Source of the DNA: Treponema vincentii
Lineage (GTDB): Bacteria; Spirochaetota; Spirochaetia; Treponematales; Treponemataceae
Assembly (NCBI RefSeq): GCF_018336815.1
Contig: NZ_CP050497.1
Location: 2,170,001-2,234,000 of the forward strand
Direction: 5' to 3'
DNA: 64,000 bases
The translations under genes were made by a program, and so were the position numbers. Positions 54,193 to 62,862 of the stretch are shown in pieces (positions within the stretch are counted from its first letter, which is position 1; each line of letters opens with the position of its first letter). A model generated the notes under the pieces. That model saw nothing but the letters and a program-made list of their open reading frames with translations. It was not told the DNA's origin and made no database searches.

Positions 54193-54442
54193 AAAACCTC
54201 CATAAAATACAAGGGTAGGGATAGTGGCGCAAACAATCAAAAATGTCAATGGTATTGTTTTCACTTAAAAATGATCAAAATTGCGAATCCAAGAATTTAA
54301 CGGATTCTGAAAAGATTGTTAATCATGGCTTTGATAAAAAAACATCTTTTAGAAATATGTAATGGATCGGGCGGAGTTTAAGAAGAAATCGCTATAAAAA
54401 CTTTTTACTCGTTTTCAGCAATATCCCATAGTGTATTAAAAT
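54193..54442. other. intergenic stretch upstream of marR
   Basis: Holds the start region of the minus-strand lipoprotein gene and a small GAATCC/GGATTC stem. I see no gene. The marR control region follows. Confidence 0.5.
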
Positions 54443-54508
54443 ATTTAGTTGCTAAAACATATTGACATCGACTGCATTTTAATATATTTTTATTTTAGTG
54501 GCTAAAAT
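54443..54508 (+). promoter_or_regulatory. marR promoter with two TTTAG-n3-CTAAA operators
   Basis: TTTAG.TTG.CTAAA (54444-54456) and ATTTTAG.TGG.CTAAAAT (54492-54508, perfect) flank TTGACA (54462-54467) and TATTTT (54485-54490, 17 bases apart). The upstream site would cover -35, the other lies just past the -10, as for self-repressing MarR proteins. Confidence 0.75.
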
Positions 54509-54523
54509 AAAAAGGACAATGCA

Positions 54524-54988
54524 ATGAATGATGTAGAAAATCTCATAAAACGGACGGTAAAAATTCAGTATAAAATAAACGCTAATGATAAAAGACCGAG
54601 GACTTTCGGTACACAGCATACTTTGTACCAAAGTGAAATTCATTTTATAGAAGCGATAGGTTTGGATGGCGGACACAGCGCTTCCGAGCTTTCGGAAAAA
54701 CTCGGGATTACAAATGGTGCTGTAACGCAAGTCGCCGATAAGCTGATCAAGAAAAAATTGATAGAAAAATATAAAAAAGCGGATAACAAAAAAACCGTTT
54801 ATTTTAAGCTGACGAAAGAAGGAATCATTGCGTATAACAATCACGAAAAATTTCACGCTGGTTTTAACGAGAAACTTGCAGCGTATTTAAATTCACTTTC
54901 AAAAAAAGAATTTGGCGCAATTGCTCGTTTAGCGGAATTGGTAGATAACAATATTCCCGATTTAAGCTCAAATGAAGGCTTATTTTAG
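54524..54988 (+). CDS. MarR-family transcription regulator
   Basis: A 154-residue winged-helix regulator: LYQSEIHFIEAIGLDGGHSA, SELSEKLGITNGAVTQVADK, LIKKKLIEKYKKADNKKTVY. AAAGGA precedes ATG 54524. Probably represses itself and the EFR1/flavodoxin genes downstream. The stop codon lies inside a 60-bp sequence repeated 163 bp further on. Confidence 0.9.
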   Translation: MNDVENLIKRTVKIQYKINANDKRPRTFGTQHTLYQSEIHFIEAIGLDGGHSASELSEKLGITNGAVTQVADKLIKKKLIEKYKKADNKKTVYFKLTKEGIIAYNNHEKFHAGFNEKLAAYLNSLSKKEFGAIARLAELVDNNIPDLSSNEGLF

Positions 54989-55290
54989 ACAATGCAGTTG
55001 GCATTATCTAAAAACGCTGCGAGTTTGCGCAAGCGAAAACATCGCCTATTGATTGCACTTTTTCATTTCGTTGCAAAAGTGCGGCAATTCGCCAATCCTC
55101 GCTTTTTGATAAAGGCTGCGGTTGTCGAATTTATAGGACGGCTTATTTTAGACAATGCAGTTGGCATTGTCTAAAAACGCTGCGAGTTTGCGTAAGCGCA
55201 AACTCGCGGATTATATGTGCGCGTTCCGCGCACGAATGCAACAGTCTCCAAAATTGATATTTTGTTCGACTGTTGCATTTTAAGGAAGGT
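54977..55290. repeat. direct repeat and stacked stem-loops between marR and EFR1 gene
   Basis: GGCTTATTTTAGACAATGCA followed by GTTGGCATT, TCTAAAAACGCTGCGAG occurs at 54977 and again at 55140. Stems: TTTTAGACAATGC/GGCATTGTCTAAAA, GCGAGTTTGCG/CGCAAACTCGC (55181-55206), GTGCGCG/CGCGCAC, and TGCAACAGTC/GACTGTTGCA (55237-55279). No gene lies here. The first copy includes the marR stop. Confidence 0.8.
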
Positions 55291-55311
55291 TTATTTTAAG
55301 GAGGATTTACT

Positions 55312-56229
55312 ATGAAAGCTGCTATCATTGTATTTAGTCCTTCGGGACACACATTAGCTGCTGCACGCATGATTCAGAGGAGTATCGAAGAGAAAGGCGG
55401 CATAACCGATATCGTAAATGTCACAAAAGACGACAGTCTATTGGCTGCCTCAAAATCGGAACGGCAAAATATATTGGAAAATCGCCTAAAAGAATTCGAC
55501 GTGCTTTTTGCGGGCGCTCCGGTATATGCAGGACATGCGGAAACTCATGTATTGCGCATCCTTGAAGCGCTGCCTGAATCGGATCAAAAGCGTTCAAAAA
55601 TTGCCGTTCCGTTTATCACGTACGGAGGTGCTCATTCATTTATTGCATTGGAAGAGATGGGGCGCGCATTAAAAAAGAAAAAATATGTGCCGGTTTTGGG
55701 AATAAAACTTGCCTCCTTTCATACACTGAGCAGATTTTTTCGTACCAAAATACTGGAGCACAAGCCCGGCGACGCGGAAGAATGTTTAATAGAGAAGGCC
55801 ATAAGTACTATTCTGGATTTATGTTTGCATACGGAACATATACAAGACAATAGCAGTTCTTTTGCGTATACCAAAGTCCCTATGCGTCTTATGCTGAACA
55901 TACTTTCGCAAGAAAAAATACATGCAAAGTTTAAAACCGTATCGATTATACGAGAAAACTGCCATGCATGTAAAAAATGTATTTCAGTGTGTCCTGTTAA
56001 TAATTTTATTTTTGAAGATGATAAGGTATCGATAAAAGATCAAAAAAATTGTATCTTATGCGGAGAGTGTTTTTATCATTGTAAAAGCAACGCAATCGAT
56101 TTTGCATATCGAACGGTTGCGCAAAAAAGATTAAATGATGGAAATATTATTTTGGAAAAAGATCTCTCGGCCGTATACCCTAAACGATACGGCTACATAA
56201 ATAATGAAGGAGAATTATGCTATGAGTAA
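55312..56229 (+). CDS. EFR1-family flavodoxin-ferredoxin protein
   Basis: A 305-residue fusion: an N-terminal flavodoxin-like half (IIVFSPSGHTLAAARMIQ, VLFAGAPVYAGHAETHVLRI) and C-terminal ferredoxin with CHACKKCISVCPVNN and CILCGECFYHCKSNA for two [4Fe-4S] clusters. It moves electrons within the cytosol. AAGGAGG precedes ATG 55312. It overlaps the next flavodoxin by eight bases. Confidence 0.9.
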   Translation: MKAAIIVFSPSGHTLAAARMIQRSIEEKGGITDIVNVTKDDSLLAASKSERQNILENRLKEFDVLFAGAPVYAGHAETHVLRILEALPESDQKRSKIAVPFITYGGAHSFIALEEMGRALKKKKYVPVLGIKLASFHTLSRFFRTKILEHKPGDAEECLIEKAISTILDLCLHTEHIQDNSSSFAYTKVPMRLMLNILSQEKIHAKFKTVSIIRENCHACKKCISVCPVNNFIFEDDKVSIKDQKNCILCGECFYHCKSNAIDFAYRTVAQKRLNDGNIILEKDLSAVYPKRYGYINNEGELCYE

Positions 56230-56680
56230 TGTATGCATTGTATACAGTTCAACACACCACGGGAACACTGAAAAAGTGCTGTATAAAATAAAAGAGAAGT
56301 ACCCCGAAACGGTTCTGATCAAAGCTGTCGATTTTAATTCCGATGATTTTAAGCGATATGATACGATCGGTTTTGCCTCCGGAATTTTTTACTTTAAATT
56401 TGCAAAACCGATTGATTCACTATTTGACCAAGCGCTTACGAGCGGCGTACAAAAGCTGTTTTTTATTTACACCGCTGGAGCTGTGAATGCAGGGTTTGAA
56501 AAAACGCTGCGTAAAAGAACCGAACAAAACGGAAAAATCTGCATGGGGATATTCGGCTGTAAAGGTTTCGATACCTTCGGCCCCTTAAAACTCATCGGCG
56601 GTTTAAACAAAGGTCGACCGAATGAAAACGATTTTAAAAATGCAATCGATTTTTTTGAGAAAAATATTATAAACGCGTAA
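56222..56680 (+). CDS. flavodoxin family protein
   Basis: A 152-residue flavodoxin-like protein: CIVYSSTHHGNTEKVLYKIK is the FMN phosphate loop, YDTIGFASGIFYFKFAKPID the second loop, IYTAGAVNAGFEKTL the third. It starts inside the end of the EFR1 gene, so the two are coupled and may pass electrons to each other. Confidence 0.88.
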   Translation: MSNVCIVYSSTHHGNTEKVLYKIKEKYPETVLIKAVDFNSDDFKRYDTIGFASGIFYFKFAKPIDSLFDQALTSGVQKLFFIYTAGAVNAGFEKTLRKRTEQNGKICMGIFGCKGFDTFGPLKLIGGLNKGRPNENDFKNAIDFFEKNIINA

Positions 56681-56726
56681 CATTTTTTTCATGCTTTCAA
56701 AAATAGAAGAGAAGGGTAGGCAAAAT

Positions 56727-57261
56727 ATGGATAAGATTTTTCAACAGGATTTAATCAAAGAAGAAAAAGTCGGCGGCATTTTTATTCGTGCGGAGGATTT
56801 AATACCCCGACGCTCTGCGTCGTAACAAAGGGTATTAAAGCCGACTGCAACCACCTTATGAGAACAACAACCTCGACGCTTGCGTCGGGGGTGTTGATTG
56901 TAAAGCTCTTGTTTAAAGCGCCGGTAACAATGCCGGCTCGAGAGCAGATGGAAGCAGTGATACAAAAGCGCTTGGAAAATGCCGAATGTTTTTCGTACGA
57001 TTCGGACACCGCTGTAGCACAGTTTGCCGCCACACGATTGATCCGAACCTGATGGTAAATTATGTGTATAACACCGCGTTCTATCTTTTAATAAATGCTG
57101 AGCCCATAGAAACCGGCGACACCATCGACGGCATACCGGATGGTTCAGCACAGCCTGAACGATGGATATGCCGCTACGAAGAATCGCTTATCAAGCCTGT
57201 GCGCGAAGTCCTTGATATAGACACCGGTGCCTATGCTGAGGGCAACAGACATTATGAATAA
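56727..57261 (+). pseudogene. decayed second copy of the DUF4261 gene
   Basis: It begins MDKIFQQDLIKEEKVGGIFI, almost identical to 51531. A 113-bp repeat is inserted after GGIFI and brings a stop; VKLLFKAPVTMPAREQMEAV then follows. After FAATR about 455 bp are missing (intact 51729-52185), and the frame is lost until NLMVNYVYNTAFYLLIN and the original C-terminus. The remaining parts are over 90% alike at DNA level by eye. Confidence 0.93.
56787..56899 (+). repeat. 113-bp inserted palindromic element with known empty site
   Basis: The intact DUF4261 copy reads GGCATTTTTATT|GTAAAGC (51580s); here the same bases are split by CGTGCGGAGG...GTGTTGATT. ATT stands at both ends, either a 3-bp target duplication or a chance match. 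Internal stems: TTTAATACCC/GGGTATTAAA enclosing CGACGC/GCGTCG, and CGACGC/GCGTCG again near the right end. It codes for nothing. Copies: 33339, 52896 (partial), 59776 (reverse). Confidence 0.9.
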
Positions 57262-57335
57262 GAAAAGAATTGAGGGGATTATTTTAAGCAATCCGCTAAC
57301 ACTAACTGCGCAAGTTTTTGACAGTTCCCTTGATT

Positions 57336-58253
57336 TTAATCTTCTTCAAAATAATCCGAATCGATTCGTTTTATTGTGTAAACATCTTGTGTGCTTACCC
57401 CAAGATTATTTTCTATCATTAATTCAGTTAATTGCTTTCCATCAAGTAGTATTATTTTTGCATCAATATCGGTAACATATTTTTTTGCTTCGTTTGTAAA
57501 TGTTGAAGTAGTAATAAATATTCCCTTTTTTGCTTTTTTTCCTAACAATGCCCCTGCAAACTTTTGTATTTCGGGGCGTCCGATAGTACCGCTATCCCAT
57601 TTTTTTGCTTGAATGTAAATAACATCAAGGCCTAACTTATCTTCTTTAATGATGCCATCAATTCCTTCATCGCCGGACTTTCCAACTACCGTGGCAGCTT
57701 CTTTGATTGAACCGCCGTATCCCATCTTAACCAATAAATCAATCACTAATTTTTCAAATTTTGAAGGGCTGATATTTTTAATTGTAGACAATAACTCATC
57801 TGCTAATTCGTTTTTTATACTGAGATAACCGCTTTCAAGCAATTCATGTGGAGTAATGCTTTGTTCAATATTATGTTCAATTTTATTATTTTCAGAATTA
57901 TCAGGCTCTTTTGTCGTCTGGAATTCATTAAAAGCATCATATTCTTTGAGCATTTTAGTATTGATAAATGCAGGCTCCTTTTGCAAGAGTTTCTTTCCTT
58001 CTTCCGATATGCGAAAATAACCTCTTTTAGTGGTTAATAATAAACCGGCTTTTGTTAAATATGTTCTTGCCCATCCAATTCTATTATTAACAACAAATGC
58101 TGAGCCGCTTGGGAGCAATTCTTGTTTTTCTTTCTCAGTTAACTTAAATTGATTTATCAATGCGTCAGTAGCTTCTCTAAATAAATGCTCTTTACCATCT
58201 TCTGCAATTTTCATAAGCGGTAGCATGCACTCTTCATACGTTGGAATTGCCAT
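57336..58253 (-). CDS. mrr: Mrr-type restriction endonuclease
   Basis: A 305-residue protein. The N-terminal winged-helix Mrr_N domain (PTYEECMLPLMKIAEDGKEH, RTYLTKAGLLLTTKRGYFRI) is followed by the Mrr catalytic domain: FEKLVIDLLVKMGYGG, SGDEGIDGII, IYIQAKKW (D..QxK) and IQKFAGALLGKKAKKGIFIT. Mrr cuts methylated foreign DNA. AGGAGG six bases upstream sets ATG 58253. Single gene, near other gene remnants. Confidence 0.93.
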   Translation of the reverse strand: MAIPTYEECMLPLMKIAEDGKEHLFREATDALINQFKLTEKEKQELLPSGSAFVVNNRIGWARTYLTKAGLLLTTKRGYFRISEEGKKLLQKEPAFINTKMLKEYDAFNEFQTTKEPDNSENNKIEHNIEQSITPHELLESGYLSIKNELADELLSTIKNISPSKFEKLVIDLLVKMGYGGSIKEAATVVGKSGDEGIDGIIKEDKLGLDVIYIQAKKWDSGTIGRPEIQKFAGALLGKKAKKGIFITTSTFTNEAKKYVTDIDAKIILLDGKQLTELMIENNLGVSTQDVYTIKRIDSDYFEED

Positions 58254-58465
58254 CATATCCCTCCTAATGTAATTGATATTAAGAAACGCTTTACGCTTGT
58301 TGCAGTGCATCCAACCAAGCTAAATAGTCCCTTGCGCTCTGCTCTACCTCTTTCCGTGCAGCTTCGCTATAGCCCGCGTTACTGTCTATGAGCATACCAT
58401 CAAAGATAAAAATGTTCTATACTGACGATAGGAAACCCTTAAGCTTATTTGCGATGGAGTGTGAT

Positions 58466-59632
58466 ATGCTGACTATCAATAAAGACGATATTGCAAGCGT
58501 AGATGAATTGCTATTGACGGCAGAAGAAAAAGCAAATCTCAAACTGCTGAACATAAGAGATGGGACACTAATCTCCGTAGTTGATAAAAAAAAGTTAGTA
58601 GTCAGTCTGGTTCTTCCCGATAGTGTTACTGAAATCGGCGAAGAAGTATTTTCCGGCTGTACCGGTTTAACACATGTTGTGATACCGAACAGCGTTACGA
58701 AAATCGGCGGTGGAGCTTTTAATGAGTGCAGTTCTTTAATAAGCGTAACAATACCCGACAGTATTACTGAAATTAGTTGGAAGATGTTTTTCTGCTGTAG
58801 TTCTTTAACACGTATTGAGCTTCCTGACAGTGTTACTAAGATTGACTGGTCGGCATTTAGCTGCTGCACTTCCCTCACAAACATTGTAATACCTGACTCT
58901 GTTATTGAAATTGGCTGGGAGGCGTTTATCTTATGTACTGCTTTAACACATGTTGTTATTCCAGCGCGTGTTACGGAGATTGGAGGGCGAGCTTTTGGGA
59001 GCTGCACCGGTTTAATAGATATTACCGTTGATAATGCAAATACGGTGTATTGCAGTGAAAATAATATCCTGTATACAAAGGACAAGACAACACTGATCGC
59101 TGCTGCTGCAGGTTTACAAGGCGGTATTATCATCCCTGATAGTGTGGCTGAGATTAATAGTGATGCATTTACCGACTGTAGTTTTGTAACAAGTGTTGCA
59201 ATACCGGTTAGTGTTACTGAAATCGGCAATCGAGCGTTTTCGGGCTGTACCGGCTTAACCGGCATTGTGATACCGGATAGCGTGACAAAAATACGAGAGG
59301 AGATTTTTCATAATTGTAGTTCGCTCACAAGTATTGTACTACCTCGCAGTATTACCGAAATTGGCGAAGAGGCTTTTTCCTGCTGTGCTTCTTTAACAAA
59401 GATTACTATACCTGACAGTGTTAGAGAGATTTGCTGGGCGGCATTTTACGGCTGTACCTCTTTAACAAGCGTTGTGATACCGAATAGCGTTACTGCCATT
59501 AGTGAGGATGCATTTACTGATATTAATCTTGATGCACATTTTATTGTTTCAAGTGAATCGGTAAAAAACTTGCTAAGAGATTGCGGCAGCGGTATACGCG
59601 ATGAGCAAATTATCGTTAAGCAGAAGTTGTAG
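58466..59632 (+). CDS. BspA-like leucine-rich-repeat protein, no signal peptide
   Basis: A 388-residue protein built almost wholly of LRR_5 repeats of about 23 residues (LTHVVIPNSVTKIGGGAFNE, LTSIVLPRSITEIGEEAFSC and so on, about 12 units) with a short break at NANTVYCSENNILYTKDKTT. BspA relatives bind host proteins, but this one shows no signal peptide, so its place is uncertain. GGAG six bases ahead of ATG 58466 sets the start; the frame extends to 58388. Confidence 0.85.
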   Translation: MLTINKDDIASVDELLLTAEEKANLKLLNIRDGTLISVVDKKKLVVSLVLPDSVTEIGEEVFSGCTGLTHVVIPNSVTKIGGGAFNECSSLISVTIPDSITEISWKMFFCCSSLTRIELPDSVTKIDWSAFSCCTSLTNIVIPDSVIEIGWEAFILCTALTHVVIPARVTEIGGRAFGSCTGLIDITVDNANTVYCSENNILYTKDKTTLIAAAAGLQGGIIIPDSVAEINSDAFTDCSFVTSVAIPVSVTEIGNRAFSGCTGLTGIVIPDSVTKIREEIFHNCSSLTSIVLPRSITEIGEEAFSCCASLTKITIPDSVREICWAAFYGCTSLTSVVIPNSVTAISEDAFTDINLDAHFIVSSESVKNLLRDCGSGIRDEQIIVKQKL

Positions 59633-59775
59633 CTTATTTGATAATTTGTAATGAGTGACAATAATGTTAAGGTCATTGTCTTTGATAATATCTTTTAATT
59701 TTGATACCGTATTATCATAACCCAATAAGTCTAACATTAATTAAGTTTGCATATTTAAACGGCTTAGAACTGATT

Positions 59776-59823
59776 GAAGAACAAACGCCGAGGAACGATG
59801 GGTATTGTCCCTCCGCACGAATC
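59776..59823 (-). repeat. reverse copy of the CGTGCGGAGG repeat
   Basis: Read on the minus strand: ATTCGTGCGGAGGGACAATA then CCCATCGTTCCTCGGCGTTT. It keeps the left end of the 56787 element and loses the perfect CGACGC stem. The rest of 59633-59903 holds nothing I can name. Confidence 0.65.
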
Positions 59824-59903
59824 ATTATTTGGTTGTTTTCTTTTTAGAGTTTTTCCTGCATTTTTCTTTCCTTACTGTGTTCTGACATAATTAAATTTCC
59901 TTT

Positions 59904-60387
59904 TTATGAATAAATTTCTTCAAAAGAATTCTGCCACGCCGCTCGCATTGAATCCCAATTTGTATGGCAGTTTTCTTCAATCATCCGTGCCGGTGATTTT
60001 TTTGCCCATGCAATAATTTGAGCTTCGTATTTTCCGAGCGGCATATCGGTTTTATACAGTGTTGAAAGTTTTTCGGGGATATCCTGAGAGTCAATACGGA
60101 AACGCGAAGCGAGAGAACCGTCTGCAGTGTAGATATAGGCATGAGGGATTCTGCGTTTTGTGCAAGAGCGTTCCGAAAAAACCGAAATTCTCATACGTTT
60201 CATCAAGAAAATAGTCCGCTGATTTATGACCGCGTTCCTTTGCCTGTTTGTAACGTACGAGGTTGCGCCATAAAAAAACAGTGTCGTCTTTTGTCATTAA
60301 TTTTTCTTTTATAAAATCATCATGCCTTTCCATAGCAGCCAAGTGGTGATAGATTTTTTCATCACGCAAATCATCTTCTTGATCCAT
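59904..60387 (-). pseudogene. frameshifted gene of unknown function
   Basis: Two overlapping frames make one protein if one base is removed from the A6 run at 60176-60181 (plus strand): DYFLDETYENFG joins FSERSCTKRRIPHAYIYTAD. The joined product would be 160 residues, mostly helical (LYKTDMPLGKYEAQIIAWAK, MRAAWQNSFEEIYS). I do not recognise the family. Confidence 0.6.
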
Positions 60388-60392
60388 ATTTT

Positions 60393-60860
60393 AAAGATTT
60401 TTCCAAAATTCTGCAGCTTCTTCAGGGGGTAATGTATTGTGCCATCCCCTTATTCCGCCATCTGCCGCTCTGCCCTTGTTATTTTCCGTCGCTTTTGTAC
60501 TCTTTCGGCCGGCTTTTCGGTTTTGGCAGAAAGTTGATGAAAAACTTCTCCATCTCCATCTGTACAGAGAATTTTTGTTACTTTCGGTGTTTCATCGATC
60601 CACTTGTCCGCCAGTTCTACGGCATTCCATTCCGCATGAGAGAAGGTATGACAATTTTACCCGTCGCTTCTTTGCTGCAGTTTTTCGCACTCAGTATTCG
60701 ATTGTAAACAGGTCGTCATTTTTCATTGTGTTTACTTATTTCGATATCTTTTTTCATTTTTTTTCCGTATTCAAAAAGGATCGAATCAAGATAATAGGCT
60801 ACATCTTCTTTGTTAAATTCTTTATTTCTAATGGGTTCAACGGTTATTGATTACAGAATG
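60393..60860 (-). pseudogene. remnants of two or three small genes
   Basis: Minus-strand frames in order: TVEPIRNKEFNKEDVAYYLD to KHNEK (stop near 60719), then an ATGA-overlapping frame MTTCLQSNTECEKLQQRSDG broken by TAA before CHTFSHAEWNAVELADKWID and ending RAERQMAE, and last WHNTLPPEEAAEFWKNL just before the next gene. The internal stop and tight spacing show a decayed operon. No domain recognised. Confidence 0.5.
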
Positions 60861-60935
60861 CAATACAGGCATACCGGTTTATCATTCCACCGGCCACTTT
60901 CTCCGTACGCCCCCCTGGTGCAAAAGCATTACCTG

Positions 60936-61829
60936 CTAAAACTCATCGGTGTATCCGGTTTTCCGTAGCTTTTGCTTTTCTTTTAAGCTTAAAGCAGAAC
61001 AACCGGAAAAGACTTTTTCGCCATAGCCTGTTTCGTAAGCTCCAACATAAGAACCCTTTTCAAGTTTTTCTACTCCAATGTTTACGGTCGTTAAACTGCT
61101 GCAATTCTTGAATGCAAAGTCGCCGATAGCCCGTATTCCTCTGCCGATCGTAACAGTTGTGAGGTTCGTACAGTCGGAAAATGCGTGATACCCTATGTTT
61201 TCTGTTCCATTCCCGATCATAACGGTCATGAGGTTTGTACAGCCGGAAAATGTTCTACTGCCTATAACTTTTATCCCATTTCCGATGGTAACGGTTTTCA
61301 AATTTTGACAACCGGCAAAGACTTCATATTCACCCTTGTCGCCTATTTTCTTTACACTGTCGGGTATTTCGATAGCTTCCAATCCGGAACTAGCAAAAGC
61401 GCCTGGACCGATTGTGCTTATTTCCTCCGGCAGGGTAAATTCTTTCAATGCAGTACAGCCCTCAAACATACGGGAGGGTATATATGTTAAGTTTTTCGGC
61501 AATACAACTTTTGTTAAAAATCCGCAGTATTGGCAGCATCCATGGATAGTCGTAACGGAATCCGGAAAAACAATAGAAACTATGTTTGTTTCTGAAAATG
61601 CCTCATAACCGATCTCAACTACCGGAAAATCTTCAATAACTGCGGGGATTACCACCTCCATCTCTGTGCCTTTGTATCTTTGAATGATAACACCGTCACA
61701 GGTTTCGTTTAAATCGTACTTAAAGTCAGTTGGAGGGTTTACTTTTTGCGCTTCCTGCGCCGTTGTTCCGGCAATGCTCACTAATGCAAACAAACACACC
61801 ATACTTACGACAGTAAAATACCTTTTCAT
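60936..61829 (-). CDS. secreted BspA-like leucine-rich-repeat protein
   Basis: A 297-residue protein with a signal peptide (MKRYFTVVSMVCLFALVSIA, cleavage after AGTTA-Q likely). LRR_5 repeats follow: VEIGYEAFSETNIVSIVFPD, LKTVTIGNGIKVIGSRTF, LTTVTIGRGIRAIGDFAF. It is secreted and may bind host or bacterial surfaces. GAGGAG six bases ahead sets ATG 61829. Confidence 0.88.
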   Translation of the reverse strand: MKRYFTVVSMVCLFALVSIAGTTAQEAQKVNPPTDFKYDLNETCDGVIIQRYKGTEMEVVIPAVIEDFPVVEIGYEAFSETNIVSIVFPDSVTTIHGCCQYCGFLTKVVLPKNLTYIPSRMFEGCTALKEFTLPEEISTIGPGAFASSGLEAIEIPDSVKKIGDKGEYEVFAGCQNLKTVTIGNGIKVIGSRTFSGCTNLMTVMIGNGTENIGYHAFSDCTNLTTVTIGRGIRAIGDFAFKNCSSLTTVNIGVEKLEKGSYVGAYETGYGEKVFSGCSALSLKEKQKLRKTGYTDEF

Positions 61830-61900
61830 AAAACACTCCTCTAAAAAATTATTTCGCAGCACCATCTATTTTCGTTTGCTTTTAAACCACAGTTTCATAT

Positions 61901-61918
61901 AAAGGCGCGAGCCTTTTT
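61901..61918. terminator. small stem-loop terminator
   Basis: AAAGGC and GCCTTT with a GCGA loop, then T residues on the plus strand. It lies between the minus-strand GIY-YIG-like gene and the LRR gene. Confidence 0.55.
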
Positions 61919-62011
61919 GTTATTCTTACTGTTTTCATTGTAAATATCCATTTTTTATTTTATCTTATTTTTACGGATTTATTTTATAATCTGCCACCGA
62001 CAAATGTTTTA

Positions 62012-62641
62012 TTACTTTGAGTTTGAACCTTTTTTCCCGAATAGAGGACACAGCATTTCTGAAAATGTATCTTCAATGAATTGAAGCTGAATTGGTAAAA
62101 TGTCCTCAGAAAACCGGAACACGGTGATTTTTATATTCGGGAATTCGTTCTTCCACCAAGAAGATAGATATAGGGCATAGGTACTTCCACTCTTTTTTTT
62201 AAAACTTCCAGAACGATTCGTACGGTTTAAACCTAAATGCAAAAACAATCTTTCATGCAAATTCCCTTTTTTGCTTCCAACGTAAAGAACTTTTGATTTA
62301 TTTGCATTGTTACTCAGGGGAAGATTAAACGGAAATCTATTTTCTTTTTTCTCTTTTTTCTTTTCGTCAAATATCTTTTTTATATCTTCAAGGCGTTCAC
62401 AGTCGCAGATTTCAAAGATGTAAATACAATTTTTTTCACCTGAGAAGTTCTTAATTCGCTCTATAAAATCATTTTTTAAAGATGCAGAAACGAGATATTC
62501 TGACTTGATAACAATCGGGTCATATACAAGATTACGATCACTATTCATGCCGGAAACTATAGTTTTTGTCGCATTGCATTTTTGGATAATATTATCCGAA
62601 TATTTATCATAATTTTTTTTAAGTTTTTCTAATAATTCCAT
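62012..62641 (-). CDS. GIY-YIG-like nuclease family protein
   Basis: A 209-residue protein. NCIYIFEICD and SKVLYVGSKKGNLHERLFLH lie in the spacing of the GIY-YIG motif pair (here IYIF...LYVGSKKGNLHER with the conserved Arg). A further ISQLQFIEDTF-like Glu segment (PIQLQFIEDTFSEMLCPLFG) supplies the metal-binding Glu. It may be a defence nuclease. No neighbour suggests a pathway. Confidence 0.6.
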   Translation of the reverse strand: MELLEKLKKNYDKYSDNIIQKCNATKTIVSGMNSDRNLVYDPIVIKSEYLVSASLKNDFIERIKNFSGEKNCIYIFEICDCERLEDIKKIFDEKKKEKKENRFPFNLPLSNNANKSKVLYVGSKKGNLHERLFLHLGLNRTNRSGSFKKKSGSTYALYLSSWWKNEFPNIKITVFRFSEDILPIQLQFIEDTFSEMLCPLFGKKGSNSK

Positions 62642-62772
62642 ATTTTTCTCTCCAAGGATTTTAGTCGTTTTTTAACGTTCCTATTTTCCTTCAATCGGCA
62701 CCACAAACCGACTTTTCGCTTCTATTATACCTCACCGCCCGTATATTCTTTTGGTCATTTTTCCTAAAAAGT

Positions 62773-62816
62773 TTGGGAATTTTTCCCAAGACATGGATAT
62801 CGGTTCGTGTTATACT
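62773..62816 (+). promoter_or_regulatory. promoter and palindrome of the two-component operon
   Basis: TTGGGAA (62773-62779) and TTCCCAA (62783-62789) form a perfect 7-3-7 palindrome. TATACT (62811-62816) is a good -10; AAGACA (62788-62793) 17 bases upstream is a weak -35 that touches the palindrome. A regulator bound there could replace or block the weak -35. Confidence 0.6.
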
Positions 62817-62862
62817 AGATATGGTCGATAGTTTCATTACCGAACAATTTTACTGGAAAATC

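Noticed and set aside
57235-57475. Plus-strand frame MNKKRIEGIILSNPLTLTAQ after the decayed DUF4261 copy
   Set aside because: Only its first part lies outside the mrr gene; the rest is antisense to mrr. At best a remnant of the small companion ORF.
58291-58410. 34-codon minus-strand frame MLIDSNAGYSEAARKEVEQS onward, upstream of mrr
   Set aside because: Probably the tail of a lost gene, but too short and with no family match to call.
59573-59737. 54-codon minus-strand frame MLDLLGYDNTVSKLKD onward, overlapping the end of the LRR gene
   Set aside because: It looks protein-like but overlaps the LRR gene antisense by about 60 bases and has no ribosome site or recognised family.
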